From NCBI RefSeq assembly GCF_002284565.1, contig NZ_NPKI01000046.1, forward strand, positions 124,001 through 188,000: a stretch of DNA of 64,000 bases, given 5' to 3'. Source of the stretch: Mesorhizobium mediterraneum. GTDB taxonomy: Bacteria; Pseudomonadota; Alphaproteobacteria; Rhizobiales; Rhizobiaceae. The position numbers and the translations under genes are program-made. The first letter of the stretch is position 1; the number at the start of each line of letters is the position of its first letter. Shown here piece after piece: positions 42,076-51,710 of the stretch. The notes below the pieces were generated by a model that ran no database searches, was not told the DNA's origin, and worked only from the letters and a program-made list of their open reading frames with translations.

Positions 42076-42591
42076 TTAGGAATCTCTCGGGGTGCGTTCC
42101 TTGCGCGAAATCAAAACCGGCCGAGTTTCGCCGAGGCCGGCCTGTTCGCCACAGACGGTCACGGCAGGAACGGGACGAAAGAACATCGCCAGCTTCAGGC
42201 TTGTCGCGATCCGCTCGGCTCGGTCGACAAACACCGCCGCCGGCTCCGGAGCGAAGAGTTCAGCCGCCGTCTGGCCGAACAGGCCCTGCCAGATCTCGAA
42301 ATCGGCCTCGGTAACGTCCTTGAGTTTGAGGTGCGCCGGCACCGGGCGTCCGTGATAATCGCCGCTCTTGAGGATGACGGAACACCAGAAGTCCGTCATT
42401 TTCTCGAGATGGGGCTCCCAGTCGCCGGTGATCTCGCGCGCGAAAATCGGCCCCAGACGCTCGTCGCTTCTGACTTTTGCGTAGAATTCGCGGACCAGTT
42501 TTCCGACAGACTTTCGATCGACGCCAGTATGGTTCAGAGGCTGTTCCGCGATCGGGCGCGCCCGATCCAAAGCTAATTTCAATGTCATCAT
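42076..42591 (-). CDS. Group III truncated haemoglobin-like protein
   Basis: A 171-residue protein. The globin part is REFYAKVRSDERLGPIFAREITGDWEPHLEKMTDFWCSVILKSGDYHGRPVPAHLKL, then FEIWQGLFGQTAAELF. The proximal-region His is in the PVPAHLKL segment, and the distal pattern PIF...W matches trHb3 (Ctb type). A tail of about 30 residues follows the globin fold (GEQAGLGETRPVLISRKERTPRDS) and is not usual for the family. Such globins bind oxygen or NO and are often located with denitrification genes. The start (MMTLKLALDRARPIAEQP) could be shorter by one Met. Confidence 0.85.
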   Translation of the reverse strand: MMTLKLALDRARPIAEQPLNHTGVDRKSVGKLVREFYAKVRSDERLGPIFAREITGDWEPHLEKMTDFWCSVILKSGDYHGRPVPAHLKLKDVTEADFEIWQGLFGQTAAELFAPEPAAVFVDRAERIATSLKLAMFFRPVPAVTVCGEQAGLGETRPVLISRKERTPRDS

Positions 42592-42609
42592 GCACTCTTG
42601 TTTATGCTG

Positions 42610-43482
42610 TCAGGAGAAGCCCAGGCGCCGAAGGGCAACCTGCACGAGACTGGGCTGGTCGCGGACAAGCCGGAAACCCAGATTGTCGGGCGGCGTGCCG
42701 ACTGCGCAACCGCCGCTCTTTCCGTCCCGGATGAAGTTCGACATATAGGTGCGGTGGAACCCCTCAACGACGTGCACGCCGCAATTGTCGATCGAACTCG
42801 CGGTCCGCTTACCATCAATATCTATCGTGGCGTGGGAATAACATGTCGAGGTCCATTCCCAGACGTTTCCCGCAATATCCGCTAGGCCTTTTGAATTGGT
42901 ACCGAAGGACCCTTGAGCCCTCGGCTCTGGATCAGGTTTCCGTCCGAGCGAGGCCTCCAGGCGATACTGTGTCAGCCACCGGCGCGCCGGGTTGTTCGGG
43001 TCGCTTTCGCCGCCCTCAATGTCACCTCGGAACCGTTCACTGGCCGCATAGGCCCACTCCACGTCTGTCGGCAACCGCCATGTCCCTCCTGTCCGCGCCG
43101 AGAACCACCTCGCGTAGGCTTCGGCATCGAGATAGCTCACACCGGTGACCGGAAGGTGTCCGACATTGCGTGCGTCTGCTGGCTTGCAGGCGCCGTCCGC
43201 CACACAACGTCCATATTCCGATACACTGACTTGGTATTTCATGATTTCCAGTGGCGCGTCGATGGAGGTTTGCACGACGGGCGCTGCGACAGGATGGTTC
43301 TCCTTGAGGAATTCCCCAGCCTGTGGGTGCTCAAACGAGCCGGGTCCCAGGACCACCAGTTCGCTTACGGCGACCGGTTGGGAGAACTTCAGGGGACTCT
43401 CGCCGAACGTATGGGCTATGCCCATGCTGATCAGTGTGGCAGCCGCAATTGTCCCGAAGGTGAAGACAGGGTCGAAGGACAT
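42610..43482 (-). CDS. nirV: NirV-like formylglycine-generating-enzyme-fold protein
   Basis: A 290-residue protein with one N-terminal membrane helix (FTFGTIAAATLISMGIAHTF) and a SUMF1/FGE-like domain (PLEIMKYQVSVSEYGRCVADGACKPADAR, VTGVSYLDAEAYARWFSARTGGTWRLPTDVEWAYAA, AGNVWEWTST, GGCAVGTPPDNLGFRLV). The position directly after nirK is that of nirV in other denitrifiers. NirV is thought to help NirK maturation or act with it in the periplasm, but its chemistry is unknown. Catalytic FGE cysteines cannot be assigned. It starts 72 bp after the nirK stop. Confidence 0.9.
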   Translation of the reverse strand: MSFDPVFTFGTIAAATLISMGIAHTFGESPLKFSQPVAVSELVVLGPGSFEHPQAGEFLKENHPVAAPVVQTSIDAPLEIMKYQVSVSEYGRCVADGACKPADARNVGHLPVTGVSYLDAEAYARWFSARTGGTWRLPTDVEWAYAASERFRGDIEGGESDPNNPARRWLTQYRLEASLGRKPDPEPRAQGSFGTNSKGLADIAGNVWEWTSTCYSHATIDIDGKRTASSIDNCGVHVVEGFHRTYMSNFIRDGKSGGCAVGTPPDNLGFRLVRDQPSLVQVALRRLGFS

Positions 43483-43554
43483 GGCATCAAGTCCGGCTGC
43501 GAGTACAACCCTTTGGCTCCGCCGCCGGGTTGCACTGAGGATCGGATCTCCCGT

Positions 43555-44658
43555 CTACGAGGCGATCGCCTTGGGCGGTTCGACCTGCATCATCAGATCG
43601 TCGTCCCAGTTTCCCTCGACGGTAAAGTGCGCGGTCGCGCCGAGTTCGACTGCCTCGATCAAATTATGGTTCACATAGGCGTAGATGCCTGGCTGCAGGA
43701 ACGTGTAGAGCGCCGCGCCGGCCGATCCGCCACGAATGAACCAGGTTTCCAGGTCTTTCGCGGGAGGGTTGGCGAACTTGCCCTGTTCCCAGACAAAGTC
43801 GCCATGCCCGCCGATCAGGTGCGGACGCGTGTCGCGGTTCGCCTGCGAATGAACGATCAATATCGTTTCGCCGACCTTTGCCTTCATGGCATTGTCCCCG
43901 GTCAAGGAACCGGCCTTGCCGTTGAACACGACATGCGTCGGGATCAGCCCGCGCATGACCCTCATGGTTTCTTCGTAATTGTCGCCGGCCGACTCGTACT
44001 TCTTGAATTGCCCTTGCTCGTCGCGCGGGATGTAGAAATCGTTCTCGCCGACGTAATAGATGCGGTCGTAGCGGACCGGCCTGCCCTTGTCGTCCTTGAG
44101 GCCGTCGCGCGGCAGCACCATCACCGCCCCGCTCATGCCCGACACCACGTGCCATGGGATCATCGCGCCGCCGGGTGCGCAGTGGTAGACGAACGTTCCA
44201 CTCCGGGTCGCCTTGAAGCGCAGCGTGACCTGCTCGCCCGGATTGACCAGCGTCAATTCGCCACCGCCAAGCGCGCCGGTAGCGGCGTGGAAATCGATGT
44301 TGTGGGCGAGGGTGCTGGTGTCGGGGTTGACGAGCGTGAGCTCGAGATAGTCGCCTTCATGCACGACCATCAGAGGACCGGGAATCGAGCCGTTGTAGGT
44401 CATTGCATTGAGCTGCGTGCCGTCGGCGTCGATAACCACCGGCTTTTCCTCGATCGTCATGATGAATTCGACGACCTTTGGACCGCCCTTGGCGACCTGA
44501 TCATGAGCATGGACGAACGGCGGCGGGACCATGGTTACCTTTTCACGGGGCAGCCCGGCGACATCCTTGGCGCTTGCCACGGCCGGCATTGCACCAACAG
44601 TGGCGACCGCGGCTGCGGTAAGAACAGAACCCAACAAAGCTTCGCGTCTCGTAAGCAT
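43555..44658 (-). CDS. nirK: Copper-containing nitrite reductase NirK
   Basis: A 367-residue periplasmic enzyme reducing nitrite to NO. The N-terminus is a Tat-type signal (MLTRREALLGSVLTAAAVATVG, cleavage about residue 30). Two cupredoxin domains follow. Type 1 copper ligands are His119, Cys160, His170 and Met175 (in AHNIDFHAA, YHCAPGG and PWHVVSGM). Type 2 ligands include His124, His159 and a late His in YVNHNLIEAVELG. The active-site Asp122 is kept, as is HLIGGHGDFVW. AAGGAG six bases before the ATG at 44658 decides against upstream in-frame ATGs. A NnrR-type palindrome lies 62-77 bp upstream. It is followed by nirV. Confidence 0.97.
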   Translation of the reverse strand: MLTRREALLGSVLTAAAVATVGAMPAVASAKDVAGLPREKVTMVPPPFVHAHDQVAKGGPKVVEFIMTIEEKPVVIDADGTQLNAMTYNGSIPGPLMVVHEGDYLELTLVNPDTSTLAHNIDFHAATGALGGGELTLVNPGEQVTLRFKATRSGTFVYHCAPGGAMIPWHVVSGMSGAVMVLPRDGLKDDKGRPVRYDRIYYVGENDFYIPRDEQGQFKKYESAGDNYEETMRVMRGLIPTHVVFNGKAGSLTGDNAMKAKVGETILIVHSQANRDTRPHLIGGHGDFVWEQGKFANPPAKDLETWFIRGGSAGAALYTFLQPGIYAYVNHNLIEAVELGATAHFTVEGNWDDDLMMQVEPPKAIAS

Positions 44659-44719
44659 TTCCATCTCCTTGGTTTCGGCCATTCGATGTCGTCAGAATAG
44701 TCTCGGCTCCGGCCAAGTC

Positions 44720-44735
44720 TTTGCGCTAACGCAAA
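44720..44735 (-). promoter_or_regulatory. NnrR-type palindrome of nirK (TTTGCG-CTAA-CGCAAA)
   Basis: A perfect 6+6 dyad, 62 bp upstream of the nirK start. The same motif precedes the pseudoazurin and nnrS genes in this window. Confidence 0.8.
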
Positions 44736-44883
44736 TCCAAAACGTTGATGCAATTTTCTGTGTTTTGGAGACTGCATGTACCAACGTGGACGCCGAACCG
44801 GATGGGAAGCCGCGCCTGAGAGAGGGCAACTCCCATCAGATCGGAGGGCATCGGCTCTGCTGCATGAAATCGGGAATGAAATA

Positions 44884-44918
44884 GGCCGGGCTGGACCTCT
44901 CCCCTGGTCCACCCGGCC
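44884..44918 (-). terminator. Hairpin after the pseudoazurin gene
   Basis: GGCCGGG-C-TGGACC (44884-44897) pairs with GGTCCA-CCCGGCC (44906-44918), 13 bp with one bulged base. On the minus strand it is followed by TATTTCATT. It ends the pseudoazurin message before nirK. Confidence 0.65.
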
Positions 44919-44958
44919 TTCCCCCGGCCGCCGAACCGGAGGGGATCTGTGAAAAAGG

Positions 44959-45405
44959 TTAGTTAGAGGCGGTCTTGGTCACTTCGGCGAACAGTTCGGC
45001 GAATACTGGTTTGGCTTTTCCGACCTGCTTGACGGCTTCCGCTGCTGCCAGGTTGATAGGCTTACCGACCACGATCAGTGCGACCATGCCCATGCCGTAG
45101 TGTGGAGCGCACTTCACGCCATAGACCCCCTCCTGGGTCACGGTCACGGCAATTTCCGCGTTGGGCTTGCCCTTGAAAGCTTCAGCTCCGTCCGGGATCA
45201 TGCCCTTGATGCTTTCGGCGTTGTGGGACTTGTCGGTCGGCACGAACTTGATCGTGTCTCCAGGCGCCGCCCGAACAAAGGCAGGCTGGTAGACCATTGA
45301 GCCCTTCTCTCCCTTGTTCAGCATCTGCACGACATGTTCTTCGGCATTTGCCGCACCGGCGATGGAGAGCAGGGCGATGGCCGCGGCGATCAGTGGCAAT
45401 TTCAT
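44959..45405 (-). CDS. Pseudoazurin (type I blue copper electron carrier)
   Basis: A 148-residue exported cupredoxin. The signal peptide is MKLPLIAAAIALLSIAGAANA (1-21). The copper site is His in KSHNAES (about 60) plus the C-terminal loop KCAPHYGMGM, which supplies Cys, His and Met. Pseudoazurin donates electrons to NirK in the periplasm. The upstream NnrR-type palindrome couples its expression to nirK. The family-typical length with an extra C-terminal tail (AEAVKQVGKAKPVFAELFAEV) is complete. Confidence 0.95.
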   Translation of the reverse strand: MKLPLIAAAIALLSIAGAANAEEHVVQMLNKGEKGSMVYQPAFVRAAPGDTIKFVPTDKSHNAESIKGMIPDGAEAFKGKPNAEIAVTVTQEGVYGVKCAPHYGMGMVALIVVGKPINLAAAEAVKQVGKAKPVFAELFAEVTKTASN

Positions 45406-45475
45406 GGGGGATCCTTTCTTTGTTCATCACGGCATCAACCGTTGCGCTCTTCTACGTGACCGAGAGACTTGGAAA

Positions 45476-45491
45476 TTTGCGCTGGCGCAAA
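45476..45491 (-). promoter_or_regulatory. NnrR-type palindrome of the pseudoazurin gene (TTTGCG-CTGG-CGCAAA)
   Basis: A perfect dyad extended to AATTTGCG...CGCAAATT, 70 bp upstream of the start codon. It has the same arms as the nirK site. Confidence 0.82.
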
Positions 45492-45548
45492 TTGGCATGC
45501 GAAATGTGCATGGGAGAGAGCTGCCTGGTCTAAGGAGCCGGTCGGCCT

Positions 45549-46751
45549 TCAAACGGCGGTTCTCGGCTGCCTCACTTGCAAACGTGGTCGAATGAGCATC
45601 CCGCCGAATAGGCCCGCGTAGCCGATGAAGGATGCGACCCATAGCGCCGCCGAAATGTGGAGAAGCATCGCTTGCGCCGGTGAGAATGCAGCACCGATGC
45701 GAAAAAGGGCCGCAAGCGCGATCGCGACAAAGATCACACAAGTGCCGATGCTTGCCCGCAGTTCGCGACCTGTGTGTCCGAGCGTGGCGCGGGTCATGAC
45801 GGCGAGCGTCATACATGCAACCGCTCCGACGCCGAACGCATGAATGCCGGCTACTGCGGGCACTTTCTCGGGCACGAAGACAGCGAGGCCGGCAATCAGG
45901 AGGCCGATCGGCACGAAGGCGAACGCGACATGCAGGATCAGCACCAGAGGATCGCGCAGCGCTCGGTCTCCGGCCCACCGGGCAAGCCGAATGGTATTGA
46001 GAATCGCCCCCAAGATCAGCATTGCCCCGGTGCCAGCACTGTCTGGAAGAAAGGCCCAGGCCATCAATCCCGCTGCTGAGAGCGTAATCGCTCCCACGTC
46101 GAACCTGCCGAACGGGACCGGAAGCCGTCCCGGTCTCTCGCGCGCCAGCCAATTGCGGGTGAAGGAGGGAATAATGCGGCCACCTATGATCATGATGAGG
46201 ACCACCGCTGCGCCAAGACCGAGGCGGCGGCCGATGTCGGACACGCCTTGATAGTGCGCCTCGGCATGAAACGTCATATTCGCTGCCAGAAGCACCGTCA
46301 CAGGCAGAAGGACCTTGAGGTTTCGCCAGTTTCGGCCGGCGATGATTTCCGTTGCGGCGGCGGCGACAACCGCGAGAAGAAAGGCGCAGTCTATGATGGC
46401 GCCGAGCAACCACCCTGTCTCCGCCGAAAAGAAGACGACGAACCGTCCCGCGCACCAAAGCAATGCGAGCGCCAGCAGGGGAGGGCCCTGCACGGGAAGA
46501 CGTCCGGTCCAGTTCGGGATTGCAGTTAGCAGGAAACCCGTCACAACAGCCGCCAGATAACCAAACAGCAACTCGTGGACATGCCAGTCCACGGGCGAGA
46601 AGACGCTGGAGGCTTCGAGCTTGCCGTAGAACAAAGGCAGCCAGAACAGGATAGCTGCGCCGGCCTGCAGGGAACCGAGGAGAAAAAATGGCCGGAAACC
46701 GTAAGAGAGAACTGCCGGATAGGCGCTTGGCCGCGTGCGTGGAATTGCCAT
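45549..46751 (-). CDS. nnrS: NnrS haem-copper membrane protein
   Basis: A 400-residue protein with about 12 membrane segments. It starts MAIPRTRPSAYPAVLSYGFRPFFLLGSLQAGAAILFWLPLFYG, the standard NnrS N-terminus, and has conserved VDWHVHELLFGYLAAVVTGFLLTAIPNWTGR and HAFGVGAVACMTLAVMTRATLGHTG segments with several His ligands. NnrS is linked to NO metabolism and protection in denitrifiers. It is divergent from nnrR, with a NnrR-type site 93-108 bp upstream. Confidence 0.95.
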   Translation of the reverse strand: MAIPRTRPSAYPAVLSYGFRPFFLLGSLQAGAAILFWLPLFYGKLEASSVFSPVDWHVHELLFGYLAAVVTGFLLTAIPNWTGRLPVQGPPLLALALLWCAGRFVVFFSAETGWLLGAIIDCAFLLAVVAAAATEIIAGRNWRNLKVLLPVTVLLAANMTFHAEAHYQGVSDIGRRLGLGAAVVLIMIIGGRIIPSFTRNWLARERPGRLPVPFGRFDVGAITLSAAGLMAWAFLPDSAGTGAMLILGAILNTIRLARWAGDRALRDPLVLILHVAFAFVPIGLLIAGLAVFVPEKVPAVAGIHAFGVGAVACMTLAVMTRATLGHTGRELRASIGTCVIFVAIALAALFRIGAAFSPAQAMLLHISAALWVASFIGYAGLFGGMLIRPRLQVRQPRTAV

Positions 46752-46843
46752 GATATCCCCTGAAATGAAAGCTACGGGCGGACGTGACAGGTCATGTCGA
46801 CGGCTGCCACTTCGGTCGTTCTATCCTGGCCTGGCAGACGGAA

Positions 46844-46859
46844 TTTGCCGCTGCGCAAA
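46844..46859. promoter_or_regulatory. NnrR-type palindrome between nnrS and nnrR (TTTGCC-GCTG-CGCAAA)
   Basis: TTTGCCGCTGCGCAAA differs from the nirK site arms at one base. It is 93 bp from the nnrS start (minus) and 119 bp from the nnrR start (plus). Confidence 0.7.
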
Positions 46860-46977
46860 CAAGATCGGGAATTTCAGGAAAGGCGCGCGCCTCTTGCCGC
46901 CCATCGGTCGCCCATGAGACATTCTCCGACCAGGCGACCTGGATGCGTTGCCGTGGTCAAGTTCGGGAGGAACGGAG

Positions 46978-47682
46978 TTGGGTAGCCTCGATCGCTCGCT
47001 GATTGCCGGGTTGTCTGTCTTTGAAGGCATAGCCGCCACGGATCTCGACCGTATTGTCGGCCAGGCCCGGTCACAGAGGATTGCCAAGGACCACCCGGTG
47101 TTCCAGCAGGAGCAGGAAGCACATTCGTTTTTCCTGCTGCTCGACGGACATGTGCGCGTCGTGAAATCGACGCCTGACGGCCACGAGGTGACGGTGCGAT
47201 ACATAAGTCCAGGCGAGTTGATGGGCATCGCCCATGCGCTTGGCCGCACCACTTATCCGGCAAATGCGATAGCTGCCGTCGATTGCGTAGTTCTTGCCTG
47301 GCCGAGCCGCCTGTGGCCGGCATTCGCCGCCGATTTCCCCAGTTTCAGCGCCAACACCTACAAGGCCGTGGGCAGCAGGCTGCAGGATGCCCATACGCGC
47401 GTCATCGAGATGTCCACCGAGCAGGTGGATCAGCGCGTCGCCCATGCGCTGCTCAAGCTGATCAAGCAGACGGGCAAAAAGACCGAGGAGGGCATCCTGA
47501 TCGACTTCCCCATCTCACGTCAGGACATTGCCGAGATGACGGGAACAACGCTCCATACGGTGAGCCGGCTGCTCTCGGCATGGGAAGACCAGGGATTGGT
47601 CAAAAGCGGACGCCAGCGGGTGACCGTGGTCGAACCTCACCGACTCCTTCTAATCGCGGAGGGCCGTGAAGAAAAAGGCTAA
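46978..47682 (+). CDS. nnrR: Nitric-oxide-responsive Crp/Fnr regulator NnrR
   Basis: A 234-residue Crp/Fnr protein. The beta-roll is at about 15-120 (SFFLLLDGHVRVVKSTPDGHEVTVRYISPGELMGIAHALGR). The HTH is FPISRQDIAEMTGTTLHTVSRLLSAWEDQGLV, whose recognition helix differs from FixK/FNR (T-L-H-T-V-S-R), as expected for NnrR/DNR proteins. It lacks the N-terminal cysteine cluster. Position, divergent from nnrS, and three matching palindromes support the role. The start is a TTG at 46978 with GGGAGG 7 bases upstream. Confidence 0.88.
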   Translation: MGSLDRSLIAGLSVFEGIAATDLDRIVGQARSQRIAKDHPVFQQEQEAHSFFLLLDGHVRVVKSTPDGHEVTVRYISPGELMGIAHALGRTTYPANAIAAVDCVVLAWPSRLWPAFAADFPSFSANTYKAVGSRLQDAHTRVIEMSTEQVDQRVAHALLKLIKQTGKKTEEGILIDFPISRQDIAEMTGTTLHTVSRLLSAWEDQGLVKSGRQRVTVVEPHRLLLIAEGREEKG

Positions 47683-47894
47683 TCCGGGACGCCGGCGTTC
47701 GTCACCGCCAGCAGGTCGCAACGGAGTTCTTCTTCACTCAGATCGTGCTCCCGTGCCGCGTCGGAAACTGTGTGAAACGAAGCAATCGGGCAGCCGACGC
47801 AAAGCATGCCGTGCTGGAGCACGACCCGGATGGCCGCCGGCGACCTACTCATGATTTCGTCCATCGTCGCATCGTCGCTGAATTTGTGTTTCAT
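47679..47894 (-). CDS. DUF1858-domain protein
   Basis: A 71-residue protein: MKHKFSDDATMDEIMSRSPAAIRVVLQHGMLCVGCPIASFHTVSDAAREHDLSEEELR. The Cys-x2-Cys in MLCVGCPIASFHT is the conserved part of DUF1858, thought to bind a small ligand or cluster and often found with denitrification and NO genes. A start 10 codons upstream (47924) is also possible; neither has a clear ribosome binding site. Its stop overlaps the nnrR stop by 4 bp in the convergent direction. Confidence 0.85.
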   Translation of the reverse strand: MKHKFSDDATMDEIMSRSPAAIRVVLQHGMLCVGCPIASFHTVSDAAREHDLSEEELRCDLLAVTNAGVPD

Positions 47895-47990
47895 GCTGCT
47901 TGTCCGCGCTTTGGAAGCGGACATATTGCATCCGCTTCGCGGGATGCTCGTTGCGCTGAGACAAGGAGGAAACAGGCCGATGCACCCTCA

Positions 47991-48329
47991 TCACGGTTGA
48001 ACGGCGCAGATCGTCGACCGCGTCAGGAACCGCTTCTCCCGCCCGTTGTCCAGCGAGAACATGCCGCCGCGGCCAGGCACCACGTCGATAATGAGGTCGG
48101 TATGTTTCCAGGCCTCGAATTGCGACGCACCGATGTAGAACGGCGTTTCGCCGATGTGACCGAGCAGCACGTCATGGTCGCTGACGATGAAGCCGGCACG
48201 CGGATAGCACATCGGCGAAGAACCATCGCAGCAGCCGCCGGATTGATGGAACAGCACCGGACCGTGCTCGGCCACGATCTCCGCGATCAATTCAAGCGCT
48301 GCCGGCGTTGCCGTGACCTTGGCATGCAT
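47991..48329 (-). CDS. DUF779-family protein
   Basis: A 112-residue protein (MHAKVTATPAALELIAEIVAEHGPVLFHQSGGCCDGSSPMCYPRAGFIVSDHDVLLGHIGETPFYIG). The conserved GGCCDGSSPMC cluster has three cysteines and probably binds a metal. DUF779 genes lie next to acetaldehyde-type aldehyde dehydrogenases in many Proteobacteria, as here. Function is unknown; a partner role for the dehydrogenase is inferred. Confidence 0.88.
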   Translation of the reverse strand: MHAKVTATPAALELIAEIVAEHGPVLFHQSGGCCDGSSPMCYPRAGFIVSDHDVLLGHIGETPFYIGASQFEAWKHTDLIIDVVPGRGGMFSLDNGREKRFLTRSTICAVQP

Positions 48330-48395
48330 CGCTTTTTTCGATTTCCAGTTTGGGCGCGGCCCCCTGCGGAGCCGCGCCTGTGAGCCAAAAGGCGA

Positions 48396-49913
<1,518 letters not shown>

Positions 49914-50020
49914 GTGTCTTCCTCCCAAAGCTGACGTCGCGGGATGCGACGCTTCGGAAGAGAGACTTGCGATTTCCGCCGCGATTGTCACCGTGTCGAC
50001 GACAGTGGCCGAGCGGGATG

Positions 50021-50038
50021 TGTCGCAGAATTGCGACA
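50021..50038. promoter_or_regulatory. Palindrome TGTCGCA-N4-TGCGACA upstream of the aldehyde dehydrogenase gene
   Basis: A perfect 7+7 dyad (TGTCGCA-GAAT-TGCGACA). Sites of the form TGTCGC-N-GCGACA are known for AcoR/Fis-type activators of alcohol and ketone genes. It lies between the ALDH gene and its regulator gene. Confidence 0.65.
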
Positions 50039-50058
50039 GTCAGGCGAGGATTCGAAGG

Positions 50059-51078
50059 TCAGTGAGACCGGTGGACATCCAGGCGGTTGAGCTTGCGATG
50101 AAGCGTCGCGCGGCTGATGCCAAGCGCCTGAGCCGCAGCCGACACATTTCCGTCTGCGCGCGCGAGCGCCCGCTGGAGAACACCGCGCTCCGCTTCGGCG
50201 AGAACTTCGTGGCCGCTCTCAGCCCAACCGAGCAGATCGGTTGCAGGCATCGGCTTGTCGAGACAATGTTGGGTAATTCCAAGCGCCAGGCGAGCCGACC
50301 GGGTCGCACCAACTACAAGGTCGTCCGCATCGACGGCGATCAGCGCGCCGGAGCCTTTGTCGGTCACTGGCGCCAAAAGAATTCGCGCCTTGGGAAACGC
50401 CATCCTAAAGTTCTCTGCCTCGATCCGACGCACCGCGTCGACCACGGCCACTGAAATAAGGTTTGCGAAGGCTTCGGTCAGATCGGCCCGGCACGAGGAG
50501 ACGTCAAGCGCGGCTACAAGATCTCCCTCATGATCGTAGATCGGAGCAGTGGTGCAGCTCAGCCCTGTGTTGCGCGTGTGAAAATGCTGGTCGCGATGGA
50601 TCGTCAGCGTGCGCTGTTCAACCAGACAGGTGCCGATCCCGTTGGTGCCCTGGCACTCTTCGTTCCAGACGGAGCCGGTCCACAAACCCCAGGAATGAAA
50701 CGTCTCGTCATCCACAGGCGCGCCGCGCCGTTCGACGGGCACGCCGTTACGATCGGCGAGCAGGACGCAGCATCCGACGCCGCCCACCGCGAGATAGAGC
50801 CGGTCCAGACTCGATTGGGCGGCTCGGACGAGTGGTTCGATGCATTGCCGGGCCTCTCCCAATTCCGCCTCTGTCAGATAGCGTGGCGGGCTGCAATCGG
50901 TCGGATCGAGCCGATGCAAACTGGAAGACCGTCGCCAAGAGGCGACCAGCGCCGACTTCGCAGCGGCATCCGAAGCGATCGCGGCCTGAATGCGATCGGC
51001 ATGATGACCGGATAGATCCTCGCCCAGGCTATCCTCCCATCCCCGCTTCTTGTCGCACCAGGTTCCGATTTCAATCAC
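50059..51078 (-). CDS. GAF-domain regulator with Fis-type HTH, lacking the sigma-54 AAA+ domain
   Basis: A 339-residue regulator. The N-terminal part (residues 45-230) resembles AcoR-family sensor regions: SWRRSSSLHRLDPTDCSPPRYLT, then a GAF domain VGGVGCCVLLADRNGVPVERRG...WTGSVWNEECQGTNGIGTCLVEQRTLTIHRDQHFH, and a region after it. A C-terminal Fis-type HTH follows (RGVLQRALARADGNVSAAAQALGISRATLHRKLNRL, about 300-335). The central sigma-54-interacting AAA+ domain (GAFTGA, Walker motifs) present in AcoR is absent. It therefore should act with sigma-70 or as a repressor. It is adjacent to the ALDH operon, which it probably regulates. Confidence 0.85.
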   Translation of the reverse strand: MIEIGTWCDKKRGWEDSLGEDLSGHHADRIQAAIASDAAAKSALVASWRRSSSLHRLDPTDCSPPRYLTEAELGEARQCIEPLVRAAQSSLDRLYLAVGGVGCCVLLADRNGVPVERRGAPVDDETFHSWGLWTGSVWNEECQGTNGIGTCLVEQRTLTIHRDQHFHTRNTGLSCTTAPIYDHEGDLVAALDVSSCRADLTEAFANLISVAVVDAVRRIEAENFRMAFPKARILLAPVTDKGSGALIAVDADDLVVGATRSARLALGITQHCLDKPMPATDLLGWAESGHEVLAEAERGVLQRALARADGNVSAAAQALGISRATLHRKLNRLDVHRSH

Positions 51079-51710
51079 CGCGTTGTCAATTCGACAGAAG
51101 AACCAGATGGGGTAAATCCTCTATGTTCTCCTGGCAGTTAGTGATTTTGGCCAATCGATAGTCGTTCCTCGCCGGTGCCCCCAAAGCCTACCAGCACGAA
51201 TTGGGCATTCATTGATCGAGAGCAAAGAGGAACGACCATGACCAGCCGCGGGACCGTGCGGAACAATACGGGAAGCTTTTTGATTTTGGCCCACGAAAAA
51301 GTCAATGAAATCAACGGCTTTAATGCATCTTCCGGGCCCACCATTCAGTCTGCTCGATTTCCGGGTTTTTCCCCCGTCTCAGAATAGCAGCGACATTTCC
51401 GCGGGTTAGCGCCGGGTAGTTGGCAACACTTGACCACGATCCAAGTGCAGGAGAAGCGATCTTGTGCCTGTTTCTATCCTCTATTTTCGCTCCTGTTCGT
51501 CGGCCGGCCGACGACCCCAGCGGCGATCGGCTCGATGCGCTTTTCTGCGCGATCCAGACGGCTTGGGCGTGGACGATGCGAAGCGAGCGTACGGCGCGCC
51601 GGAACATCTCGATCCGCTCGAGGGATGGATCGCCGATCCATCCCTCCGCGAGATTCGGGAACCCGCCGGTCCGGCTTCAGTCTGAACCCGGCGCCTCATC
51701 GGCTCGGCGT
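51079..51710. other. Intergenic region, 632 bp, with one small uncertain ORF
   Basis: No gene is strongly supported. An ORF at 51238-51387 (49 codons; MTSRGTVRNNTGSFLILAHE then KVNEINGF) has AGAGGA 6 bases before the ATG but no recognised family. Its ribosome binding site lies in GAGGAACGAC (51227-51236), which is complementary to GTCGTTCCTC at 51161-51170, a 10-bp inverted repeat. From 51390 to 51710 several overlapping frames exist, but none is convincing. Confidence 0.4.

Noticed and set aside
42913..44700. A 595-codon open frame on the plus strand across nirV and nirK
   Set aside because: It is a shadow of two well-supported minus-strand genes with intact catalytic motifs.
47679..47924. 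Longer start for the DUF1858 protein at 47924
   Set aside because: The extra N-terminal residues are outside the conserved domain and no ribosome site supports them; kept as an alternative.
51390..51710. Overlapping small frames downstream of the GAF regulator promoter region
   Set aside because: None has a clear start signal or family; the region is reported only as intergenic.
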